Assembly: GCA_019348575.1 (NCBI GenBank)
Contig: JAHWJE010000142.1
Coordinates: 1 to 5,418, forward strand
DNA: 5,418 nucleotides
From: Actinomycetota bacterium
GTDB lineage: Bacteria > Actinomycetota > Thermoleophilia > Solirubrobacterales > Solirubrobacteraceae
Direction of reading: 5' to 3'
Positions 1 through 5,418 of the stretch are shown piece after piece. The position numbers and the translations under genes were made by a program. The notes beneath the pieces were generated by a model that worked only from the letters and a program-made list of their open reading frames with translations, searched no databases and had not been told where the DNA came from. The stretch's first letter is position 1; the number at the start of each line of letters is the position of its first letter.

Positions 1-128
1 CGGCGGGCGAACACGAGGCTCGGGATCGTCTTGCCGGAGCCGGGCGCGGCGGAGAGCAGGAACGAGCCCTCGTCCCACGCCGCCATGCGCTCCAGCGCGC
101 GTTCCTGCCAGGCGCGCAGCGCGATCAA
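1..128 (-). CDS. Helicase-like P-loop ATPase, N-terminal fragment (cut by window edge)
   Basis: Only the first ~42 residues are in the window. Read from TTG at 128, the frame begins LIALRAWQERALERMAAW and continues through DEGSFLLSAAPGSGKTIPS. APGSGKT is a Walker A nucleotide-binding loop. The preceding LRAWQ resembles the Q-motif/RxWQ region at the start of superfamily 2 DEAD/DEAH or type I/III restriction-like helicases, where the Walker A likewise lies about 30-40 residues in. The frame is open upstream to the stop codon of the RidA-family gene, but TTG at 128 is the only conventional start in it before the conserved part. No Shine-Dalgarno sequence is visible ahead of it. Family knowledge supports an ATP-dependent nucleic-acid translocase. 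The exact subfamily and whether it belongs to the purine operon cannot be told from this fragment. The next ATG, at codon 15, is a less likely start because it would remove the WQ motif. Confidence 0.75.
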   Translation of the reverse strand, partial: MIALRAWQERALERMAAWDEGSFLLSAAPGSGKTIPSLVFAR

Positions 129-194
129 GGCAGGACGGCGGAGAGGAGGTCTGCGACGAGCACGAGCGGCGCAGTGTGCGTGACGGCCCGGACG

Positions 195-209
195 GACCCG
201 CGGCGGGCC
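195..209 (-). terminator. Weak hairpin downstream of RidA-family gene
   Basis: In the minus-strand transcript GGCCCG-CCG-CGGGUC can form a 6-bp stem (one G-U pair) with a 3-base loop. It lies 15 bases after the stop of the RidA-family gene and ahead of the helicase fragment. No U-tract follows, so it is not a classical intrinsic terminator. At this GC content such short stems also arise by chance. The rest of the 129-224 gap shows no recognisable promoter or RNA. Confidence 0.2.
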
Positions 210-224
210 TGCAACGGCGGCGAG

Positions 225-617
225 CTACGAGCCGACGTACGCCATGACCTCGATCTCGACGAGCATCCGCGGGTCGATCAGCGCCGCGACCTGCACCATG
301 CTGGCGACGGGCGGGTGCGCCGCGAAGCGCTCGCCGTGGACGCGCCCGATCTCGTCCGCGCGGCTCATGTCGGTCACGAACATCCGCGTCAGCACGACCT
401 GGTCCAGGCGCGCGCCGGCCTGCACGAGCGCGGCCTCGATCCGGTCCAACGCGAAGGCGACCTGCGCCGCGGCGTCGCCGATCCCGCGCACGACGCCGTC
501 CTCGTCGATCGCGGTCGTGCCCGCGACGAGCACGACGTCGCCGGCACGGACCGCCCGCGCGTAGCCGAAGGCGGCCTCCCACTGTCCGCCGGAGGCGAAG
601 CGCTCGATGCCTGCCAC
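225..617 (-). CDS. RidA-family (YjgF/YER057c/UK114) protein lacking the catalytic arginine
   Basis: A 130-residue protein of normal length for the family, starting at GTG 617, nine bases after the purH stop and so probably translationally coupled to it. The fold signature is clear: GDVVLVAGTTAIDEDG near residues 26-41, VTDM near 81-84, and the C-terminal VQVAALIDPRMLVEIEVMA segment near residues 108-126. Family knowledge: classical RidA is a cytosolic homotrimer that hydrolyses reactive enamine/imine intermediates such as 2-aminoacrylate, using an arginine equivalent to E. coli Arg105 in a PARS motif. Here the aligned motif is PVAS, with Ala at position 105, so classical enamine deaminase activity is not expected. 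Rid subgroups without this arginine exist and mostly have no assigned function. In Bacillus subtilis the relative YabJ lies beside purR and affects purine regulation, so a link with purine metabolism is conceivable but is inference here. Confidence 0.93.
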   Translation of the reverse strand: MAGIERFASGGQWEAAFGYARAVRAGDVVLVAGTTAIDEDGVVRGIGDAAAQVAFALDRIEAALVQAGARLDQVVLTRMFVTDMSRADEIGRVHGERFAAHPPVASMVQVAALIDPRMLVEIEVMAYVGS

Positions 618-626
618 GCCCGCGCC

Positions 627-2162
627 CTAGTGGCGGAAGTGCCGGCGGCTCGTGAAGACCATCGCCACGCCCGCGGCGTCGGCGGCCTCGACCACCTCGG
701 GGTCGCGGCGCGACCCGCCCGGCTGGATGATCGCGGTGATGCCGGCCGCGATCGCGATCTCGGGCCCGTCGGAGAACGGGAAGAACGCGTCGGAGGCGAG
801 CACCGCGCCGGCGAGCGATTCCAGGCGCGACTTGTCGATCGCCAGCCGCACGGAGTCGACGCGGCTCATCTGCCCGGCGCCGATGCCGGCCGTCGCCTCG
901 CCCTTGGCGAGCACGATCGCGTTGGAGCGCACGTTCTTGCAGACCTGCCAGGCGAACATCAGGTCGCGCCACTCGTCGTCGCTGGGCGCGCGCTCGGTCA
1001 CGATCTCCATCTCGGTGCGGTCGCCGAGCTCGAGGTCGCGGTCCTGCACGAGCAGGCCGCCCGTGACCTGCTTGATCTCGGGCTCGGCGGCGAGCGGCGA
1101 GCGGCGCTCGTTGTCCTCGAGGATGCGGATCGACGGCTTGGCGGTGAGGACGTCCAGCGCGCCGTCCTCGTAGCCGGGCGCGAACAGGACCTCGACGAAC
1201 TGCTCGGCGAGGCGCTCGGCGGTCGCGACGTCGACCGGCTGGTTGAAGGCGATCACGCCGCCGAAGGCGCTCAGCGGGTCGGTCGCGAACGCGCGCTCGT
1301 AGGCCTCGAGCCCGTCGGGGCCGACGGCCACGCCGCACGGGTTGTTGTGCTTGACGATCACGCAGGCCGGCTGCGTGAAGTCGCGTACGAGGTTGCGCGC
1401 GGCGTCCAGGTCGAGCAGGTTGTTGAACGACAGCTGCTTGCCGTGGTGCTGCTGCACCATCGACAGCACGTGCATCCGCGCGCCGACCTCCTGGTAGTAC
1501 GCGGCGCGCTGGTGCGGGTTCTCGCCGTAGGGCAGGTCGGAGACCTTCTCGTACGCGCGCACGTGCAGCGGCGGGAAGTCCTCTGACTTCTCGGCGAACC
1601 AGCGCGCGACAGCGGTCTCATAGCGCGCGGTGTACGCGAACGCCTCGGCGGCGAGCGATTCGCGCGTCGAGATCGACAGCCGCGCGTCGGCGCCGTGCAG
1701 CTCGTCGAGGATCGCGTCGTAGGACTCGGGGCTCGTCACGACGGCGGCGAACGCGTGGTTCTTCGCGGCGGCGCGGATCATCGTCGGCCCGCCGATGTCG
1801 ATGTTCTCGATGATCTCGTCGACCGGCAGGCGGCGCGCGACGCTGCGCTCGAACGGGTAGAGGTTCACGCAGACGAGGTCGACGTACTCGATGTCGTGCT
1901 CGCTCGCCGCTTCGACGTGGGACCGGTCGTCGCGGACGGCGAGCAGCCCGGCGTACAGGCGCGGGTGCAGGGTCTTGACGCGCCCGTCCATGATCTCGGG
2001 AAAGCCGGTGAAGTTCTCGATCGAGCGGACCTCCAGCCCGGCGGACTCGAGCGCGGTCGCAGTGCCGCCCGTCGAGACCAGCTCGACGCCGAGGTCGGCC
2101 AGCCCGCGCGCGAACTCGACGACGCCGCGCTTGTCCGAGACCGACAGCAGCGCGCGGCGGAT
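627..2162 (-). CDS. purH: Bifunctional AICAR formyltransferase / IMP cyclohydrolase, with unusual start
   Basis: PurH catalyses the last two steps of de novo IMP synthesis in the cytosol: formylation of AICAR with 10-formyl-THF, then ring closure of FAICAR. With ATC at 2162 taken as start the protein has 511 residues, matching the family (about 510-530). The N-terminal MGS-like cyclohydrolase domain begins at RRALLSVSDK and contains STGGT, DGRVKTLHP, CVNLYPF and NIDIGGPTMIRAAAKN. The transformylase domain follows with YGENPHQ, KQLSFNNLLDLDAARN, the catalytic Lys-His of KHNNPCG (residues 271-272), SNAIVLAK, DAFFPFSDGPE and the usual terminal RHFRH. The conserved protein is intact from the ATC on, but that frame has no ATG, GTG or TTG between the TGA at 2253-2255 and the ATG at 1991, which would delete 57 conserved residues. 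The 5' boundary is therefore uncertain: either a rare ATC start, or an indel that separates the gene from the GTG/ATG cluster at 2251-2259. Confidence 0.93.
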   Translation of the reverse strand: MRRALLSVSDKRGVVEFARGLADLGVELVSTGGTATALESAGLEVRSIENFTGFPEIMDGRVKTLHPRLYAGLLAVRDDRSHVEAASEHDIEYVDLVCVNLYPFERSVARRLPVDEIIENIDIGGPTMIRAAAKNHAFAAVVTSPESYDAILDELHGADARLSISTRESLAAEAFAYTARYETAVARWFAEKSEDFPPLHVRAYEKVSDLPYGENPHQRAAYYQEVGARMHVLSMVQQHHGKQLSFNNLLDLDAARNLVRDFTQPACVIVKHNNPCGVAVGPDGLEAYERAFATDPLSAFGGVIAFNQPVDVATAERLAEQFVEVLFAPGYEDGALDVLTAKPSIRILEDNERRSPLAAEPEIKQVTGGLLVQDRDLELGDRTEMEIVTERAPSDDEWRDLMFAWQVCKNVRSNAIVLAKGEATAGIGAGQMSRVDSVRLAIDKSRLESLAGAVLASDAFFPFSDGPEIAIAAGITAIIQPGGSRRDPEVVEAADAAGVAMVFTSRRHFRH

Positions 2163-2170
2163 CCTGACTG

Positions 2171-2175
2171 CCCCT
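2171..2175 (-). promoter_or_regulatory. purH: Possible ribosome binding site for an ATC start of purH
   Basis: The minus strand reads AGGGG, then eight bases, then ATC at 2162. This can pair with the CCUCC anti-Shine-Dalgarno core through one G-U pair, and the spacing is typical. It supports initiation at the ATC, exactly where the PurH family begins, but a G-rich pentamer is weak evidence in DNA this rich in GC. Confidence 0.35.
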
Positions 2176-2222
2176 GGCGGTGTGAGCGCGGCGGCGCTCT
2201 CGGTGTCGGGCTCGGCGGCGAT

Positions 2223-2241
2223 CGGCCGAGGATAACGGCCG
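2223..2241. repeat. Short inverted repeat in the purN-purH gap
   Basis: Two copies of the palindrome CGGCCG (2223-2228 and 2236-2241) flank a 7-base AT-rich loop (AGGATAA on the plus strand). They can form a 6-bp hairpin in the purH leader, downstream of the GTG/ATG cluster and about 60 bases before the proposed ATC start. There is no U-tract, and no known RNA regulator is recognised. It could be chance. Confidence 0.25.
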
Positions 2242-2250
2242 CGCGCCCGC

Positions 2251-2271
2251 CATCACCACGCGACGATCACC
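2251..2271 (-). promoter_or_regulatory. Strong Shine-Dalgarno and GTG-GTG-ATG start cluster, out of frame with purH
   Basis: The minus strand carries GGTGATC at 2271-2265, overlapping the purN stop codon and fully complementary to the usual GAUCACC at the 3' end of 16S rRNA. It is followed by GTG 2259, GTG 2256 and ATG 2253 at spacings of 5, 8 and 11 bases. This is the best initiation signal in the window and sits where coupled translation of purH would be expected. Its frame, however, is offset by one base from the purH frame and reads into an arginine-rich, shadow-like peptide. It may be the original purH start disconnected by an indel. Confidence 0.5.
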
Positions 2272-2905
2272 GCGCGATCACGACGCGGCGCGGGTTGCGC
2301 GGATCGCGCGACAGCGCGCCCCGTGCGACGAGCCGCACCGCCTCGGGCAGCAGCGCGTGCTCCAGCGGCCGCAGCTGCGCGTGAACGGCCTCCGGGTCGT
2401 CGGCGTTCGCCGGCTCCACGCAGCCCTGCAGGATCACGGGGCCGGTGTCGACGCCGCCGTCGTCCTCCACGAAGTGGACCGTGACGCCGAAGATCTTCAC
2501 GCCGTAGTCGATCGCCTGCTCGATCGCGCGCACGCCGGGGAACGCCGGCAGCAGCGAGGGGTGGACGTTGATCACAGCGCTCGGGAAGCGGCGCAGGAAC
2601 GGGCTCGTCAGCAGCGCCATGTATCCGGCCAGCACGACGAGCTCGACGTCGCGCTCGAGCAGCCACCGCGCGATCGCGCCGTCGCGCGCGTCGCGGTCGG
2701 GATGATCGGCGAGCGCGAAGGCCGCCGTCTCGACGTCCGCGGCACGCGCGCGCTGCAGCGCGGCCGCGCCGGGCTTGTCGGCGGCGACGGCGACGATCGT
2801 CGCCTCGCGGCCGTGCACCGAGTCCAGCAGCGCCTGCAGGTTCGTGCCCGCTCCGGAGGCCAGCACGCCGACGCGCAGCGGCGCCCCGCCACCGCCGCCG
2901 GCCAC
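2267..2905 (-). CDS. purN: Phosphoribosylglycinamide formyltransferase (GART), 10-formyl-THF dependent
   Basis: PurN transfers a formyl group from 10-formyl-THF to GAR, giving FGAR, step 3 of purine synthesis in the cytosol. The 212-residue product has the normal length. The N-terminal phosphate-binding segment is RVGVLASGAGTNLQALL (residues 11-27), followed by LAGYM (92-96). The catalytic segment INVHPSLLPAFPG carries the family Asn and His (Asn113, His115), and VDTGPVI carries the catalytic Asp (Asp153). The GVTVHFV strand is also present. The start is GTG at 2905, four bases after the recQ stop; GAGG inside the recQ end lies 12 bases upstream and may serve as a ribosome binding site. The Gly-rich MAGGGGGAPL before the first beta strand is a short extra extension. 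All key residues are present and nothing suggests damage. Tight spacing implies co-translation with recQ, while purH follows about 100 bases later. Confidence 0.97.
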   Translation of the reverse strand: MAGGGGGAPLRVGVLASGAGTNLQALLDSVHGREATIVAVAADKPGAAALQRARAADVETAAFALADHPDRDARDGAIARWLLERDVELVVLAGYMALLTSPFLRRFPSAVINVHPSLLPAFPGVRAIEQAIDYGVKIFGVTVHFVEDDGGVDTGPVILQGCVEPANADDPEAVHAQLRPLEHALLPEAVRLVARGALSRDPRNPRRVVIAR

Positions 2906-2909
2906 GGGC

Positions 2910-4727
2910 TCAGACCGCCTCGAGCTTGGGATACATCCCGCCGGTCGAGCGCAGGCGCCCGCCCTGCAGCAGCTCGTCCACGCGCGCGAGGACCTGCTTG
3001 GCGGTCAGGTGGTCGAACGTGCCGTACGCGGGCAGCCCGTCGTGGCCGCTCTTGACGAGCGCCTGCGAGCGCCCGCCGCGGAGGATCTCGACCGTGCGCG
3101 TGCGGCCGACGGCCGGCTGCGCGGTCTGGACGATCTCGAGGATCGCCGCGTCGAGATCGCCGGGCGCGACGGCGCCCGACCCGTTCGGCGCCCTGTGCCC
3201 GCTCGCGCCCGCGCGCGCGCGGCTGGGACTCGCCGGCACCGCCGGAACCCAGGAGGCGTCGCAGACGTCGCAGCAGGGCACGCCCGCCTGCGGCGCGGGC
3301 GGGCTGCGGTCGCCGAAGTGGCGCAGGATCGCCGCGCGGCGACAGGCGTCGGCCTCGACGAAGGCCCAGACCGAGCGGTACTGGCGCCAGCGCGCGCGCT
3401 GTCCCTCGCCCGCCGACGTGCGGCAGGCGGCGCGCGCGCGGCCGTCGAACGGCGCCGCGATCCGGCCGCGCAGGCGGTCCGGCGAGGACGGGGCCGGGCG
3501 CACCACGCCGGCGCGCGCGAGGTGCCCGATCACCGCGCGCACCTGGTCGTCGCTCTCGCCGCGGCCGTCGAGCACCGCCGCGAGCTCGTCGGTCCCGAGG
3601 TCGTAGCGGCCCTCCTGCGAGCGCATCTGCAGCCGCCGCGCGACGGTCGAGATCGCCTCGTCGGTGACCTCGCTGCGCTGGATGAAGAACACGTGCAGGC
3701 CCTTGTCGCGGCCCTCGGCGAACAGCAGCGCGCGGGCCGGCGCGCCGTCGCGCCCGGCGCGACCGGCCTCCTGGTAGTAGGCCTCGATCGAGCCGGGCAC
3801 GGACTCGTGGCAGACCGTGCGCACGTCGGCCTTGTCGATCCCCATCCCGAAGGCGTTCGTCGCGACGACGACGTCCAGGCGGCCGTCCATGAAGCGCCGC
3901 TGGACGTCGGCGCGCTGCTCGCGCCCGAGCCCCGCGTGGTAGGCCGCGACCGCGCCGTCGAGCTTCCCCGACAGCCTGCTCGCGAGCTTGTCGGTGCCCG
4001 CGCGCGTGCCGGCGTAGACGATCGCCGGGGTGGCGTCGGGCTGCGTCAGCGCGGCCGCGATGTGGCGGTGCTTGACCTGCGTCGACGCGCACGGCACGAC
4101 CGCGAAGGAGAGGTTGGGCCGGTCGAAGCCGGTCGCGACGCGGACCGGGTCGCGCAGGCCGAGGCGCTGCGCGATGTCGGTTGCCACCTGCGGCGTCGCG
4201 GTCGCCGTCGAGGCGATGATCGCCTCGGCCTGCAGCCAGCGCGCGGCGTCGGCGAGGCGGAAGTAGTCGGGCCGGAAGTCGTGGCCCCACTGCGAGACGC
4301 AGTGCGCCTCGTCGACGACGAACAGCCCGATCCTCGTCGCGCGGATCGCCTCCAGGAAGGGGGCCGAGGAGAACCGCTCGGGCGCGACGTAGAGCAGCCG
4401 CAGCTCTCCCGACACCGCGCGCTCCAGCGCAGCGCGGTTGGTGGCGGCGTCCTGCTGGGCGTTGACGAGCCCGACCTTGCCGGGCGCGATCTTCGCGAGC
4501 GCCTCGACCTGGTCCTGCATGAGCGAGACGAGCGGCGAGACGACGAGGGTCAGGTCCTCGCGCACGAGCGCGGGCAGCTGGTAGCACAGCGACTTGCCGG
4601 CGCCGGTCGGCATGACGACGAGCACGTCGCGCGCGGGCGGGCCGATCGCCGCGCGCACCGCGTCCTCCTGCCCGGGGCGGAAGGCGTCGAAGCCGAAGGT
4701 CTCGCGCAGGGCGACGGTCGGATCCAT
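2910..4727 (-). CDS. recQ: RecQ-family ATP-dependent DNA helicase
   Basis: RecQ enzymes are 3'-5' DNA helicases acting in recombination and fork repair. From ATG 4727 the protein has 605 residues. In order: motif 0 FDAFRPGQ (13-20), Walker A PTGAGKS (40-46), SPLVSLMQDQV, Walker B DEAH (139-142) followed by the aromatic-rich loop SQWGHDFRPDY (145-155), STATAT (173-178), TNAFGMGIDK (290-299) and the arginine-finger motif QEAGRAGRDG (319-328). About 100 residues then precede a Cys cluster (C462, C485, C486, C489) resembling the RecQ zinc site. After a low-complexity linker, a C-terminal RQC-like winged helix (about residues 523-605, with SGHDGLPAYG) ends the protein; no HRDC domain follows. The start at 4727 matches where the family begins. 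An in-frame ATG at 4802 would add 25 Pro/Ala-rich residues; neither has a strong ribosome binding site. It lies between purF and purN, an unexpected place for a repair helicase. Confidence 0.95.
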   Translation of the reverse strand: MDPTVALRETFGFDAFRPGQEDAVRAAIGPPARDVLVVMPTGAGKSLCYQLPALVREDLTLVVSPLVSLMQDQVEALAKIAPGKVGLVNAQQDAATNRAALERAVSGELRLLYVAPERFSSAPFLEAIRATRIGLFVVDEAHCVSQWGHDFRPDYFRLADAARWLQAEAIIASTATATPQVATDIAQRLGLRDPVRVATGFDRPNLSFAVVPCASTQVKHRHIAAALTQPDATPAIVYAGTRAGTDKLASRLSGKLDGAVAAYHAGLGREQRADVQRRFMDGRLDVVVATNAFGMGIDKADVRTVCHESVPGSIEAYYQEAGRAGRDGAPARALLFAEGRDKGLHVFFIQRSEVTDEAISTVARRLQMRSQEGRYDLGTDELAAVLDGRGESDDQVRAVIGHLARAGVVRPAPSSPDRLRGRIAAPFDGRARAACRTSAGEGQRARWRQYRSVWAFVEADACRRAAILRHFGDRSPPAPQAGVPCCDVCDASWVPAVPASPSRARAGASGHRAPNGSGAVAPGDLDAAILEIVQTAQPAVGRTRTVEILRGGRSQALVKSGHDGLPAYGTFDHLTAKQVLARVDELLQGGRLRSTGGMYPKLEAV

Positions 4728-4824
4728 GGCGACGCTCGACCATAGCGGGCGCTGCGGCGAGACCGGCCGGGCTCCGCCGTCGGGTGGCGCGGCCTGCGTC
4801 ATGTCGTGCGGATGCGAGCGAGCG

Positions 4825-4844
4825 CCGCGCCTGATCGGACGCGG
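4825..4844 (-). terminator. GC-rich hairpin directly after purF
   Basis: The transcript immediately after the purF stop can fold as CCGCGUC-CGAUCA-GGCGCGG: a 7-bp stem (one U-G pair) with a 6-base loop. It begins at the base next to the stop codon. No U-run follows, so it may be a weak or Rho-assisted terminator, an mRNA-stabilising 3' hairpin, or chance. It lies within the 117-base gap between purF and the preferred recQ start. Confidence 0.3.
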
Positions 4845-5418
4845 CTAGGCGCGGACGAGCGGGAGCTCGAGCGCGTACTTGCCGTTGGCCTCCTCGCTGC
4901 CGTCGAGCGGATAGCGGCCGCTGAAGCAGGCGTCGCAGTGGCGGTCGCGATCGCCGCGCACGGCTTCGTAGACGCCGTCCAGCGAGAGGTAGGCGAGCGT
5001 GTCGCAGCCCAGCTCGGCGGCGATCTGCGCCTCCGTGCGCTCGTGGGCGATCATCTCCTCGCGCGTCGACATGTCGATCCCGTAGTGGCAGGGGTGCTTG
5101 ATCGGCGGCGCGGAGACGCGCATGTGCACCTCGCGCGCGCCCGCCTCGCGCAGCATCTGGACGATCTGGCGCGTCGTGTTGCCGCGCACGATCGAGTCGT
5201 CGACGACGACGAGCGACTTGCCGCCGACGATCTCCGGCAGCGGGTTGAACTTCATCCGCAGCCCGTGCTTGCGCAGCTCCTGCCCGGGCTCGATGAACGT
5301 GCGCCCGACGTAGCGGTTCTTGATCAGCCCGTCATCCTGCGGCAGCCCGCTGGCGCGCGCGTAGCCGCGCGCCGCAGGGGCGCCGGAGTCCGGCACCGGG
5401 ATGACGAGGTCGGCGTTC
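4845..5418 (-). CDS. purF: Amidophosphoribosyltransferase, C-terminal part (5' end outside window)
   Basis: PurF makes phosphoribosylamine from PRPP and glutamine, the committed step of purine synthesis. About 190 C-terminal residues are visible, starting at NADLVIPVPDSGAPAARGYA. This is most of the phosphoribosyltransferase domain; the N-terminal glutaminase domain lies beyond the right edge. Family marks are KNRYVGRTFI, the PRPP-binding motif VVVDDSIVRGN (about 5180-5212), and SAPPIKHPCHYGIDM. Cys in the last motif and the CxxC of HCDACFSGRYP match three of the four iron-sulfur ligands of the Bacillus subtilis-type enzyme; the fourth would be outside the window. The presence of these cysteines suggests the Fe-S, propeptide-processed type, although the N-terminus cannot be checked. 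Translation ends at TAG (4845-4847). It is the most upstream visible member of the purine cluster. Confidence 0.97.
   Translation of the reverse strand, partial: NADLVIPVPDSGAPAARGYARASGLPQDDGLIKNRYVGRTFIEPGQELRKHGLRMKFNPLPEIVGGKSLVVVDDSIVRGNTTRQIVQMLREAGAREVHMRVSAPPIKHPCHYGIDMSTREEMIAHERTEAQIAAELGCDTLAYLSLDGVYEAVRGDRDRHCDACFSGRYPLDGSEEANGKYALELPLVRA

Noticed and set aside
174..1586. Long plus-strand open frame (470 codons) opposite the RidA-family gene and purH
   Set aside because: It is antisense to two well-recognised genes, has Arg/Asp/Val/His-rich composition typical of the complementary-frame shadow in very GC-rich DNA, and shows no family motif.
1618..2259. Minus-strand frame starting at the GTG-GTG-ATG cluster (213 codons)
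   Set aside because: The peptide is Arg-rich shadow of purH beyond its first codons. Only its start signal seems meaningful, and it is treated under the purH start anomaly.
2163..2266. Purine riboswitch or other known RNA regulator in the purN-purH gap
   Set aside because: No recognisable aptamer core is seen; the gap is short, and part of it looks like protein-coding sequence in the purH frame.
1695..2384. Plus-strand frame across the purN-purH gap
   Set aside because: Antisense to conserved purH and purN sequence, with shadow composition and no recognisable domain.
3210..3221. Alternating CG run of 12 bases
   Set aside because: It falls in the Arg/Ala-rich linker of recQ and is explained by GCG/CGC codons; there is no repeat-unit array or flanking structure.
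2608..4743. Minus-strand 711-codon frame overlapping recQ and purN in another frame
   Set aside because: Extremely Arg/Ala/Gly/Pro-rich with no motif; it lies over the intact recQ frame, so it is an out-of-frame shadow.
2775..4745. Plus-strand open frame of 656 codons opposite recQ and purN
   Set aside because: Mirror shadow of recQ codons with low-complexity Arg/Ala/Asp/Val composition; the minus strand carries full helicase motifs.

Overview
The window is very GC-rich DNA, with GC strongly concentrated at third codon positions. Every credible gene lies on the minus strand, so transcription runs from the right edge to the left. Codon use, protein style (Ala/Arg/Asp/Val-rich, Gram-positive-type PurN and PurF) and gene content suggest a high-GC actinobacterium. 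A Thermoleophilia/Solirubrobacterales-type lineage is my best guess, but this rests on general resemblance, not on a search.

Reading in the direction of transcription: (1) the C-terminal third of purF, amidophosphoribosyltransferase, cut by the right edge; (2) recQ, an ATP-dependent DNA helicase; (3) purN, GAR formyltransferase; (4) purH, the bifunctional AICAR formyltransferase/IMP cyclohydrolase; (5) a RidA-family protein; (6) the first ~42 codons of a second helicase-like ATPase, cut by the left edge. Gaps inside the recQ-purN-purH-RidA block are short: 4 bases for recQ-purN, about 100 for purN-purH and 9 for purH-RidA. This looks like one operon. There is no gene-free stretch longer than 300 bases.

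PurF, PurN and PurH catalyse step 1, step 3 and the last two steps of de novo IMP synthesis. PurN and PurH both use 10-formyltetrahydrofolate. RidA-family genes are often found with biosynthetic operons, including purine ones. RecQ is the outsider: it sits where purM is found in many bacteria, and no purM is present here.

The main anomaly is the 5' end of purH. The family-conserved N-terminus is encoded, but its frame has no ATG, GTG or TTG between an in-frame stop and an internal ATG that lies 57 codons inside the conserved protein. A good initiation region (GGTGATC, then GTG-GTG-ATG) lies just after purN but in the wrong frame. Either purH starts at a rare codon (ATC is best placed), or there is a one-base indel, real or technical. 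I found no CRISPR array, mobile element, tRNA, rRNA or phage-type system. Apart from the purH start and a few family-level oddities, this is an ordinary housekeeping region.
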